The position numbers and the translations under genes were made by a program. Shown here in pieces: positions 1 to 5,635 of a stretch of 7,405 bases of DNA. Source of the DNA: an uncultured Bacilli bacterium (GTDB lineage: Bacteria > Bacillota_I > Bacilli_A > RF39 > UBA660). The stretch spans positions 1 through 7,405 of the forward strand of contig CANRGW010000057.1 of NCBI GenBank assembly GCA_947630205.1, in the 5' to 3' direction. Numbering within the stretch: position 1 is the first letter of the stretch; each line of letters starts with the position of its first letter. The notes beneath the pieces are model-generated. The model was not told the origin of the DNA and did not search any database. It saw only the letters and a list, made by a program, of their open reading frames with translations.

Positions 1-741
1 CTTTCTATTTTAAAAAATGAGATATATAAAACAACAGTAATGTTGAAAGAAACTGCTGAAAATTCTAAAAAAGATAAGAAAAATTTAAAAACATCTTTAG
101 AAGATATATCTCATCAATTAAAAACTCCTTTGACTAGTATTTTAGTAATGCTAGATAATTTAATTGATGATGCTGATATGGATAAAGGAATAAGAGAAGA
201 TTTTATAAGAGATATTAAAAGAAATATAATGAACATTAATTTTTTAGTACAATCTATTCTAAAACTATCAAAGTTTGATGCTAATACAATTAATTTTCTA
301 AAAGAAAAAAGGTTATTAAAAGATATTTTGAATGAAGCAATAAAAAATGTATCAACTTTATGTGATTTAAAAAATATTAAAATAAATATAAAAGGAGATA
401 ATGAAACTATAATAACCTGTGATTTTAAATGGCAAGTAGAAGCAATAACTAATATTTTAAAAAATAGTATTGATTATTCTAAATGCAATCAATCAATAGA
501 AATTAATTATGGAAAATATAATGTCTATTCTTATATAGAAATAAAAGATTTTGGTCAAGGAATATCTTCAAGAGATATTAAACATATTTTTGAAAGATTT
601 TATAAAGGGGAAAATTCTGATAATGAAAGTATAGGAATAGGTTTAGCCTTAGCAAAAGTTATTATTGAAGAAGATAATGGAAGTATTACAGTAGAATCTA
701 ATAATAAAGGTACAAAATTTATTATAAAATACTTTAATTAA
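1..741 (+). CDS. Sensor histidine kinase, C-terminal part (5' end outside window)
   Basis: The frame is open from the first base, so this is the last 246 residues of a longer kinase; the ATG at 40 is an internal Met, not the start. Counting from base 1, the dimerisation and phosphoacceptor helix carries the H-box ISHQLKTPLT with the phosphorylated His at residue 38 (codon 112-114). The HATPase domain follows: N-box ITNILKNS near residues 150-156, G1 box DFGQG at 183-187, F-box FERFYKG, and G2 box GIGLALAK near 212-219. All catalytic boxes are intact, so it should autophosphorylate and pass phosphate to an OmpR-type regulator. The sensor and membrane part and the likely partner regulator lie upstream and cannot be seen. 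Its H-box (HQLKTP) differs from that of the intramembrane kinase at 3767 (HEVKIP), so it belongs to another two-component system. No convincing terminator follows the stop codon. Confidence 0.95.
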   Translation, partial: LSILKNEIYKTTVMLKETAENSKKDKKNLKTSLEDISHQLKTPLTSILVMLDNLIDDADMDKGIREDFIRDIKRNIMNINFLVQSILKLSKFDANTINFLKEKRLLKDILNEAIKNVSTLCDLKNIKINIKGDNETIITCDFKWQVEAITNILKNSIDYSKCNQSIEINYGKYNVYSYIEIKDFGQGISSRDIKHIFERFYKGENSDNESIGIGLALAKVIIEEDNGSITVESNNKGTKFIIKYFN

Positions 742-764
742 TTTTTATTTTTGGCAATTTATAA

Positions 765-791
765 TTTTCTAAAAGAATTAAGTGATATAAT
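765..791 (+). promoter_or_regulatory. Extended -10 promoter for the 810 membrane protein gene
   Basis: TGATATAAT at 783-791 is a perfect extended -10 (TGn plus TATAAT at 786-791). The -35 region is poor; the best candidate is TTTTCT at 765-770 with a short 15 bp spacer, so recognition probably rests on the TGn element. The predicted start is near 798, which leaves a leader of about 12 nt holding little more than the ribosome binding site AAAGGTGAT (798-806). Confidence 0.6.
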
Positions 792-809
792 AGAATAAAA
801 GGTGATTAA

Positions 810-1229
810 ATGAAAAAAATATTAACTGTAATTGTAACTAGTATTGTATCTTTAATAATAACTTTTATATTAGCAGAAATGTTTAGTATATATCATTTTA
901 AAGATATTCCAACTTTACCAACTTTTTCTTATTTATTATCAGCATTTTGTATAATTGAATATATTTTCTTAATGATTTTTTATATTATCATGAAAAAGAA
1001 GAATAAAGTTAAAATAGAGAGCCAAAAAATAATTAGTATGCTTTTAGTTTTTATATCTTTATTACTAATGCTTGGTTTTATAACTTTTTTAGATATTGAC
1101 TGGCTAAATCATTATCTTTATTCAACTCCTTTTTACATTAATGTAATAGGAAGAAGTTTACAATTTATATTACCATCCATAATATTGCTAGTTATTAGTA
1201 TGTTCTTATTAAGAAAAGGTCATAAATAG
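810..1229 (+). CDS. Small four-helix membrane protein of unknown function
   Basis: This 139-residue protein is not recognised. It is very hydrophobic, with four probable transmembrane helices at about residues 4-23, 39-61, 74-95 and 114-134. Lysine-rich ends of helices 2 and 4 (MKKKNK at 61-66; RKGHK at the C terminus) suggest, by the positive-inside rule, that both ends and the middle loop face the cytoplasm. The loop between helices 3 and 4 (about 95-113) carries the polar and aromatic stretch DIDWLNHYLYS. No catalytic motif, nucleotide-binding site or cysteine pair is visible. The start is supported by GGTGATT 3 nt upstream, a type pairing with the 5' part of the anti-SD. It has its own promoter and lies between the end of one kinase operon and the bile salt hydrolase promoter, so it may be monocistronic. 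It could be an accessory of the upstream two-component system or simply an orphan. Confidence 0.8.
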   Translation: MKKILTVIVTSIVSLIITFILAEMFSIYHFKDIPTLPTFSYLLSAFCIIEYIFLMIFYIIMKKKNKVKIESQKIISMLLVFISLLLMLGFITFLDIDWLNHYLYSTPFYINVIGRSLQFILPSIILLVISMFLLRKGHK

Positions 1230-1282
1230 AAAAATATTTTTAAGGCAAATTTAATTCTAAAGTGGAAAGAATATTTACTAGG

Positions 1283-1311
1283 TTTAAATATTTTTTTCTA
1301 TATGATATAAT
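1283..1311 (+). promoter_or_regulatory. Promoter of the bile salt hydrolase / FNT operon
   Basis: The -35 candidate TTTAAA (1283-1288) is followed by a 17 bp spacer and TATAAT (1306-1311), with TGA directly before it (1303-1305) forming an extended -10. Transcription should start near 1318, giving a leader of about 45 nt before the ATG at 1363. No operator-like inverted repeat is obvious around it, so it looks like a strong constitutive promoter. Confidence 0.7.
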
Positions 1312-1348
1312 GATTATTGAAAGAACAATATGGTTGTTGATATGGAAA

Positions 1349-1354
1349 GAGAGG
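1349..1354 (+). promoter_or_regulatory. Ribosome binding site fixing the bile salt hydrolase start
   Basis: GAGAGG at 1349-1354 ends 8 nt before the ATG at 1363. The upstream in-frame ATG at 1330 has no comparable site, and using it would bury the catalytic Cys behind extra residues. Confidence 0.75.
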
Positions 1355-1362
1355 TAATAATT

Positions 1363-2337
1363 ATGTGTACAGCAATAACATACAATACGAAAAATCACTA
1401 TTTTGGCAGGAATTTAGATTTAGAGTATTCTTATAAAGAAACTGTAACAATTACACCAAGAAATTATGAATTTAAATTTAGAAAAGTAAATGAAATTAAT
1501 AATCATTATGCTATTATTGGTATGGCTTATGTTTCTAATGATTATCCATTATATTATGATGCTATTAATGAAAAAGGTCTAGGTATGGCTGGTTTAAATT
1601 TTCCAACTAATGCTTTTTATAATGAAGAAGAAAGTACAAAAGATAATATTGCTCCTTTTGAATTTATTCCTTGGATTTTATCTCAATGTGCTAATATTGC
1701 AGAAGTTAAAAAATTATTAGAAAAGATAAATATTGCCAAAATTGATTTTAGCAGTAACTTGAAAGCATCTCCTTTGCATTGGATTATTGCTGATAAAGAA
1801 AAATCTATTACCGTTGAGTCTTTACAAGATGGTTTAAAAGTATATGATAATCCTGTTGGAGTTTTAACAAATAATCCAACTTTTGATATCCACATGTTTA
1901 ATTTAAATAATTATATGAATTTATCAATCGAAGAGCCCATAAATAACTTTTCCAAAAAATTAAATTTTGATACTTATAGTCGAGGAATGGGAGCAATCGG
2001 TTTACCAGGTGATTTATCATCTGCTTCCAGATTTGTAAAGGCAACTTTTACAAAGATGAATTCTTTATCCGGAGACTCTGAATCAGAAAGTATTAGTCAA
2101 TTTTTTCATATTTTAAATTCTGTTGATCAACAAAGAGGATGTGTTCATATGGGAGAAGATAAATACGAAATAACAATTTATAGTTCTTGTTGTAATATGG
2201 ATAAAGGAATATATTATTATACAACGTATGAAAATAGTCAAATTACAGGAATTGATATGCATAAAGAAAATTTAGATGGAACTAAATTAATAAATTATGA
2301 TTTAATAAAAGGCCAACAAATATTAATGCAAAATTAA
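1363..2337 (+). CDS. bsh: Conjugated bile salt hydrolase (choloylglycine hydrolase family)
   Basis: This 324-residue N-terminal-nucleophile (Ntn) amidase hydrolyses the amide bond of glycine- or taurine-conjugated bile salts, releasing free bile acid and the amino acid. No signal peptide is present, so it should act in the cytoplasm. The start at 1363 gives MCTAIT, so removal of Met exposes Cys2, the catalytic nucleophile of the family. Other expected active-site residues are present: Arg16 and Asp19 in GRNLDLEYS, Asn79 in GLNFP (bile salt hydrolases have Asn here, penicillin V acylases usually Tyr), Asn170 in LTNNPTF, and Arg223 in SASRF. Length matches the family (about 315-340) and, from memory, the C-terminal KGIYYYTTYENSQI block closely resembles the Clostridium perfringens enzyme. 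The loop YSRGMG (205-210) is the SRx type linked to glycine-conjugate preference. It begins a likely operon with the FNT channel 38 bp downstream. Penicillin V acylase is the alternative but less likely. Confidence 0.93.
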   Translation: MCTAITYNTKNHYFGRNLDLEYSYKETVTITPRNYEFKFRKVNEINNHYAIIGMAYVSNDYPLYYDAINEKGLGMAGLNFPTNAFYNEEESTKDNIAPFEFIPWILSQCANIAEVKKLLEKINIAKIDFSSNLKASPLHWIIADKEKSITVESLQDGLKVYDNPVGVLTNNPTFDIHMFNLNNYMNLSIEEPINNFSKKLNFDTYSRGMGAIGLPGDLSSASRFVKATFTKMNSLSGDSESESISQFFHILNSVDQQRGCVHMGEDKYEITIYSSCCNMDKGIYYYTTYENSQITGIDMHKENLDGTKLINYDLIKGQQILMQN

Positions 2338-2365
2338 ATATATTTATGATGTAAAAAGTCATGCT

Positions 2366-2373
2366 AGGAGGAG
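2366..2373 (+). promoter_or_regulatory. Strong Shine-Dalgarno fixing the FNT start
   Basis: AGGAGGAG (2366-2373) is a full Shine-Dalgarno core lying 4 nt (from the last G of AGGAGG) before the ATG at 2376. It lies inside the longer reading from the ATG at 2361, which has no site of its own, so 2376 is the better start. Confidence 0.8.
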
Positions 2374-2375
2374 TT

Positions 2376-2999
2376 ATGAAAAAGTATGTAGATTTTATAA
2401 TTAAAGGCTTTTATGCTGGAATTTTAATTAGTATTGGAGGTATTGCTTATTTAGCCATTCCTGATAAAGTAGTAGGTTCTTTTATTTTTTCGTTAGGGCT
2501 TCTTACGGTTTGTATGTATTCTTTTAATTTATATACAGGAAAAGTTGGACATTTATTAGTAAATAAACCAAATTATATAATTGAATTATTATTATCTTTA
2601 ATAGGAAATTTTTTAGGTACTTTTGCCGTTGGTAATTTAATGCGTTTAACGAGATTTAAAAACTATATAGAATTAGCGAAAGATATTGTTAATACTAAAT
2701 TAAATGATAGCCTTTTAAGTATATTCATTTTAGCCCTTTTTTGTGGTATGATAATGTATATTGCCGTTAATAATTATAAAAAAGAAAAAGATGTTGTTGG
2801 AAAATATTTAACAATATTCATGGGAGTTATGGCATTTATATTATGTGGCTTTGAACATTGTGTTGCCAATATGTTTTATTTTAGTATTGCTTCTGTTTTT
2901 TCCTTTAAAGTTTTCTATTATTTACTCGTGATGATTTTAGGAAATACATTAGGTTCTTTAATAATAGCCTGGTATTATAACAAATATAATTCTAAATAA
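2376..2999 (+). CDS. Compact formate/nitrite transporter (FNT) family channel
   Basis: This 207-residue inner-membrane protein has six probable transmembrane helices (about residues 8-28, 32-50, 68-90, 113-133, 144-165, 178-201). The family is recognised from GFYAGILISIGG at the start of helix 1, the NLYTG break after helix 2 (Thr54 at the place of the conserved omega-loop Thr), and CGFEHCVANMF in helix 5, whose His161 corresponds to the pore-lining His that can protonate the passing anion. LGNTLGSL in the last helix also fits. FNT pentamers conduct small monovalent anions such as formate, nitrite, hydrosulfide or lactate; the substrate cannot be told here. It is short compared with the usual 260-285 residues: all six helices remain, but the terminal extensions are trimmed. 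It lies 38 bp after the bile salt hydrolase with no promoter or terminator between, so the two are probably cotranscribed. A terminator overlaps its stop codon. Confidence 0.82.
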   Translation: MKKYVDFIIKGFYAGILISIGGIAYLAIPDKVVGSFIFSLGLLTVCMYSFNLYTGKVGHLLVNKPNYIIELLLSLIGNFLGTFAVGNLMRLTRFKNYIELAKDIVNTKLNDSLLSIFILALFCGMIMYIAVNNYKKEKDVVGKYLTIFMGVMAFILCGFEHCVANMFYFSIASVFSFKVFYYLLVMILGNTLGSLIIAWYYNKYNSK

Positions 3000-3028
3000 C
3001 TATAGAGATAATCTTTATAGTTTTTTTT
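2998..3028 (+). terminator. Intrinsic terminator of the bsh-FNT operon
   Basis: The arm AACTATAGAG (2998-3007) pairs with CTTTATAGTT (3013-3022) through one G-U pair, leaving a 5 nt loop. The run of eight T (3021-3028) overlaps the end of the right arm. The hairpin begins inside the TAA stop codon of the FNT gene and separates it from the regulator promoter that starts directly after. Confidence 0.85.
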
Positions 3029-3032
3029 ATTA

Positions 3033-3046
3033 TTACAAAAGTGTAA
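3033..3046. promoter_or_regulatory. BceR-type operator upstream of the regulator gene
   Basis: TTACA-AAAG-TGTAA is a perfect 5 bp inverted repeat with a 4 bp spacer, agreeing with the TNACA-N4-TGTAA consensus known for BceR-like regulators. It is followed by GGTTA, as is the second copy at 4789. It abuts the -35 region of the regulator promoter, with its centre about 42 bp before the predicted start, which suits direct contact with polymerase and positive autoregulation. Confidence 0.75.
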
Positions 3047-3075
3047 GGTTAATTTTCTTTTAATCATGGTATAAT
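3047..3075 (+). promoter_or_regulatory. Promoter of the response regulator / kinase operon
   Basis: TGGTATAAT (3067-3075) is a perfect extended -10. With a 17 bp spacer the -35 position is GGTTAA (3047-3052), a poor match that lies against the operator. A good -10 with a weak -35 suits a basal level that an activator can raise. The predicted start is near 3082, and the ribosome binding site GGTGAT (3090-3095) lies just before the ATG at 3099. Confidence 0.65.
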
Positions 3076-3098
3076 AAGAAGAAGAAAATGGTGATTTT

Positions 3099-3770
3099 AT
3101 GGCAAGAATAATGATTATTGAAGATGATAAAGCAATTAGTTTAGAGTTAAAAGAATTACTAGAAAAAAATGACTATGAAATTTTTCTTTTAGAAAACTAT
3201 CAAAATTCTTTAGAAGAAATATTTCAAGTTTCTCCAGATTTAATATTACTAGATATTAATATTCCTTATTTAAATGGTGAATTGCTTCTTCAAAAGTTAA
3301 GAAAAAAATCTAATATTCCTGTTATTATGGTAACCAGTAAAAATACCGAAACAGATGAAGCCTTATCTATTTCTTATGGAGCCGATGATTATATTACCAA
3401 ACCATATAATCCTAATATATTACTTTTAAGAATAGGGGCTGTTTTGAAAAGAACAAAAACTAACTATAATAATTCCAATGAACTATTTTATAAAGAATTA
3501 AAATTTGATTTCCAAAAAGGTATAATTAAAAAAAATAATCTTGAAATAGAACTAACTAAAAATGAAATTCTTATTTTTTCTTATTTATTAAATCATCAAA
3601 ATAAGATTGTAACAAGAGAAGAACTTATGACAACTTTATGGGATAATTCCGAATATGTAAATGAAAATGCTTTAAATGTTAATATCAGCAGACTAAGAAA
3701 TAAATTAAAAGAAATTGGTTATCCAAATGCAATAGATACAAGAAAGAAAATAGGGTATATTTTATTATGA
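3099..3770 (+). CDS. bceR: OmpR/PhoB-family response regulator, BceR type
   Basis: This 223-residue regulator receives phosphate from the kinase encoded next to it and binds DNA to activate the transporter genes. The receiver domain (about 1-118) has the acidic pair Asp9-Asp10, the phosphorylated Asp52 in LLDINIP, the switch residue Thr79 in MVTS, and Lys101 in TKPY. The winged-helix domain (about 128-223) has the typical TKNEILIFSYLL start, the recognition helix region NENALNVNISRLRNKLKEIG, and the final RKKIGYILL hairpin. It ends in TGA within ATGA, so the kinase starts 4 nt before its end and translation is probably coupled. The BceR assignment rests on gene order (regulator, intramembrane kinase, ATPase, large permease) and on matching operators at 3033 and 4789. 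The likely signal is a cell-wall-active peptide antibiotic; which one cannot be told. Confidence 0.92.
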   Translation: MARIMIIEDDKAISLELKELLEKNDYEIFLLENYQNSLEEIFQVSPDLILLDINIPYLNGELLLQKLRKKSNIPVIMVTSKNTETDEALSISYGADDYITKPYNPNILLLRIGAVLKRTKTNYNNSNELFYKELKFDFQKGIIKKNNLEIELTKNEILIFSYLLNHQNKIVTREELMTTLWDNSEYVNENALNVNISRLRNKLKEIGYPNAIDTRKKIGYILL

Positions 3771-4786
3771 AAATAGGAGCATATTTTAAAGATAATTTAT
3801 ATAAATTATTCATATTTATTAGTTGTTATATAATTAATTTACTTATATTTTTAGCCTTTAAAGTTGATAAAGAGGTTCTTCTATCATCATCATTTATATA
3901 TATTGTTTGTTTTTTACTTGTTTTACTAATTCCGTATTTTCGCAAAAGAAAGTTTTATAAAGATTTATTTTTAAATATTGCATCTCTTGATAAAAGTTAT
4001 TTAGTATTAGAAACTTTAATAAAACCAGAGTTTTATGAAGGAGAACTTTTATATCAAGCTTTATATGAAATTAATAAGTCAATGAATGAAAATATAAAAT
4101 TAATAAATGAGTCTTTGCAAGATTTTAAAGAGTATATTGAAATGTGGATACATGAAGTTAAAATTCCTCTTGCTACTTTAGTTTTAATGAGTAATAATCA
4201 TAAAGAATATTTTGATAATAAAACTAAATTACAATTAAAAAGATTAGAAAATTATGTAGACCAAGTTCTTTATTATGTTCGTTCGGAAAATGCTGAAAAA
4301 GATTATTTAATAAAGGAAACGGATTTAGCCAAAGTAATTAAAAATGTAGGTCTTAAAAATATGGATGAAATCCTTGAAAATAAAATAGATTATATTGTAG
4401 AAAATGTAAATTTTAAAGTATTAACGGACTCTAAATGGTTAGAATTTATTCTAGGACAAATAATAAATAATAGTATTAAATATAAAAGAAATATTGAAAA
4501 TTCTTATATAAAAATATTCGTGAAAGATGAAGAAAATAAAACTATATTAATTATTGAAGATAATGGAATAGGAATAAAAAAATCGAATTTAAAACAAGTA
4601 TTTGATAAATCTTTTACTGGAGAAAACGGAAGAGGAAGTGTTTCATCAACTGGAATGGGGTTGTTTATTGCTAAAAATATGTGTGAAAAACTAGGACATA
4701 AAATTGAAATAGACTCTCTTGAAAATAAGTATACAAAGGTCTTTATAACTTTTGCTAAAGATAAATATTATGATGTTTTAAAGTAG
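3767..4786 (+). CDS. bceS: Intramembrane-sensing histidine kinase, BceS type
   Basis: This 339-residue kinase has two N-terminal transmembrane helices (about residues 12-31 and 40-58) joined by a loop of under ten residues, so it has no room for an extracellular sensor domain. That is the mark of intramembrane-sensing kinases, which in Bce systems receive the signal from the transporter. A linker (about 60-120) leads to the H-box EMWIHEVKIPLA with the phosphorylated His129; the WIHE.K.P form is typical of this group. The HATPase domain is complete: N-box IINNSIKY (232-239), G1 DNGIGI (265-270), F-box FDKSFTG (279-285), G2 STGMGLFIA (294-302). The start overlaps the regulator stop (ATGA, 3767-3770), and no strong ribosome binding site precedes it, consistent with coupled translation. 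The stop codon lies 2 bp before the operator of the transporter genes. Confidence 0.92.
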   Translation: MKIGAYFKDNLYKLFIFISCYIINLLIFLAFKVDKEVLLSSSFIYIVCFLLVLLIPYFRKRKFYKDLFLNIASLDKSYLVLETLIKPEFYEGELLYQALYEINKSMNENIKLINESLQDFKEYIEMWIHEVKIPLATLVLMSNNHKEYFDNKTKLQLKRLENYVDQVLYYVRSENAEKDYLIKETDLAKVIKNVGLKNMDEILENKIDYIVENVNFKVLTDSKWLEFILGQIINNSIKYKRNIENSYIKIFVKDEENKTILIIEDNGIGIKKSNLKQVFDKSFTGENGRGSVSSTGMGLFIAKNMCEKLGHKIEIDSLENKYTKVFITFAKDKYYDVLK

Positions 4787-4788
4787 TA

Positions 4789-4802
4789 TTACAAAATTGT
4801 AA
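4789..4802. promoter_or_regulatory. BceR-type operator upstream of the transporter genes
   Basis: TTACA-AAAT-TGTAA has the same arms and spacing as the copy at 3033 and is likewise followed by GGTTA. It begins 2 bp after the kinase stop codon. Its centre lies about 62 bp before the predicted start at 4858, a place where an activator can work upstream of the -35 element. Confidence 0.8.
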
Positions 4803-4817
4803 GGTTATGTAAGATTA
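4798..4817 (+). repeat. 10 bp tandem repeat forming an extra regulator half-site
   Basis: TGTAAGGTTA (4798-4807) is followed at once by TGTAAGATTA (4808-4817), a direct repeat with one mismatch and a period of one helical turn. The first unit is the right arm of the operator plus its GGTTA tail; the second unit is absent at the regulator promoter. OmpR-family regulators often bind head-to-tail half-sites spaced 10-11 bp apart, so this may be a secondary site. Confidence 0.6.
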
Positions 4818-4822
4818 AAGAT

Positions 4823-4851
4823 GCGACAAAATATTTTTTTTGAATTATTAT
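4823..4851 (+). promoter_or_regulatory. Probable promoter of the ABC transporter genes
   Basis: GCGACA (4823-4828, four of six matches to TTGACA) is followed by a 17 bp spacer and TATTAT (4846-4851, five of six matches), without a TGn element. The predicted start is near 4858, just before the Shine-Dalgarno site, giving a short leader like those of the genes at 810 and 3099. It looks weaker than the other promoters here, which fits dependence on an activator. CAAAAT at 4827 is an alternative -10. Confidence 0.5.
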
Positions 4852-4858
4852 GGATTTG

Positions 4859-4865
4859 AAAGGAG
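4859..4865 (+). promoter_or_regulatory. Shine-Dalgarno fixing the ATPase start
   Basis: AAAGGAG (4859-4865) ends 5 nt before the ATG at 4871. The in-frame ATG at 4850 has no site in front, overlaps the proposed -10, and would translate the Shine-Dalgarno itself. Confidence 0.8.
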
Positions 4866-4870
4866 AAAAA

Positions 4871-5635
4871 ATGGAAAATATTTTAAAAGTTTGTAAAATT
4901 GAAAAATATTATGGTAGTCGTTCATCTTTAACTAAAGCCCTTGATGATTTATCATTTGAAGTAGAAAAAGGTGAATTTGTTGCTATTATGGGGGCATCTG
5001 GTTCGGGGAAAACAACGCTTTTAAATTGTATATCAACGATTGATAAGGTAACAAGTGGTCATATCTTTTTAGGAGAACTTGATATTACTAAATTAAAAGG
5101 AAATGAACTTAATAAATTCCGAAGAGAGGAATTAGGTTTTATCTTTCAAGATTTTAATTTGTTAGATACTTTAACGGCTTATGAAAATATTGCTCTTGCT
5201 CTTTCTATTCAAAATGTAAACGTTAAGGAGATTGAAAAAAGAGTAAAAAAAGTTGCTCTTGAACTGGATATTAAAGATATTTTAAATAAATACCCTTATC
5301 AAATGTCAGGTGGTGAAAAACAAAGAGTAGCATCGGCTAGGGCAATTATTACTAATCCTAAATTGATACTTGCTGATGAACCAACAGGTGCTTTAGACTC
5401 TAAATCTTCCAAAATGCTTTTAGAAAAGTTTAATTATTTAGACGCAATGGGAGCAACTATTCTGATGGTTACCCATGATGCTTTTACAGCAAGTTATGCA
5501 AGACGAGTAATCTTTATCAAAGATGGTAAAATTTTTAAAGAAATACGTAAAGGGGATAATTCTCGTAAGGAATTTTTTGATAAGATTATTGATGTAGTTA
5601 CTTTACTTGGTGGCGATTTAAATGATGCTTTGTAA
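4871..5635 (+). CDS. bceA: ABC transporter ATPase, BceA type (peptide antibiotic resistance)
   Basis: This 254-residue cytoplasmic ATPase powers the permease encoded after it. All motifs are present and in order: Walker A GASGSGKTT (41-49), Q-loop Gln93 in IFQDFNLLD, signature MSGGE (145-149), Walker B LILADE with catalytic Glu170, D-loop GALD (173-176), and switch His202 in VTHD. The FNLLDTLTAYENI stretch and overall length fit the MacB/LolD-like group to which BceA belongs. The C-terminal DVVTLLGGDLNDAL ending resembles Bce-type ATPases in gut Firmicutes. These transporters free undecaprenyl-pyrophosphate lipids from bound peptide antibiotics such as bacitracin or lantibiotics, using ATP, and also report flux to the kinase. 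The permease start lies inside its last codons, so the two are probably translated together. Expression is likely induced through the operator at 4789. Confidence 0.94.
   Translation: MENILKVCKIEKYYGSRSSLTKALDDLSFEVEKGEFVAIMGASGSGKTTLLNCISTIDKVTSGHIFLGELDITKLKGNELNKFRREELGFIFQDFNLLDTLTAYENIALALSIQNVNVKEIEKRVKKVALELDIKDILNKYPYQMSGGEKQRVASARAIITNPKLILADEPTGALDSKSSKMLLEKFNYLDAMGATILMVTHDAFTASYARRVIFIKDGKIFKEIRKGDNSRKEFFDKIIDVVTLLGGDLNDAL

Noticed and set aside
742..782. T-rich stretch after the first kinase gene, as a possible terminator.
   Set aside because: No stable stem precedes the T runs; only short TTCT/AGAA complementarity is visible.
1133..1146. TTACA-TTAA-TGTAA, a third perfect match to the regulator operator arms.
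   Set aside because: It lies inside the coding region of the membrane protein (codons for FYINVI), lacks the GGTTA tail shared by the two promoter copies, and no suitably spaced promoter and gene start follow. Most likely chance in AT-rich DNA.
1230..1241. Palindrome AAAAATATTTTT directly after the membrane protein stop, as a possible terminator.
   Set aside because: It has only A-T pairs and no loop, so a stable RNA hairpin is unlikely.
1330..1362. Upstream in-frame ATG adding 11 residues to the bile salt hydrolase.
   Set aside because: It would prevent exposure of Cys2 by simple Met removal and has no good ribosome binding site, whereas the ATG at 1363 has GAGAGG 8 nt upstream.
1683..1895. 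Minus-strand open frame of 70 codons.
   Set aside because: It lies wholly inside the bile salt hydrolase gene on the opposite strand and encodes no recognisable motif; a shadow.
3768..3770. TGA end of the regulator gene as possible Trp recoding (Mollicute code).
   Set aside because: Reading through would add only two codons before TAG, and every Trp in the window uses TGG; the ATGA overlap is an ordinary coupling arrangement.
4850..4870. Upstream in-frame ATG adding seven residues to the ATPase.
   Set aside because: The Shine-Dalgarno AAAGGAG lies within this extension and serves the ATG at 4871; the upstream ATG also overlaps the proposed -10.
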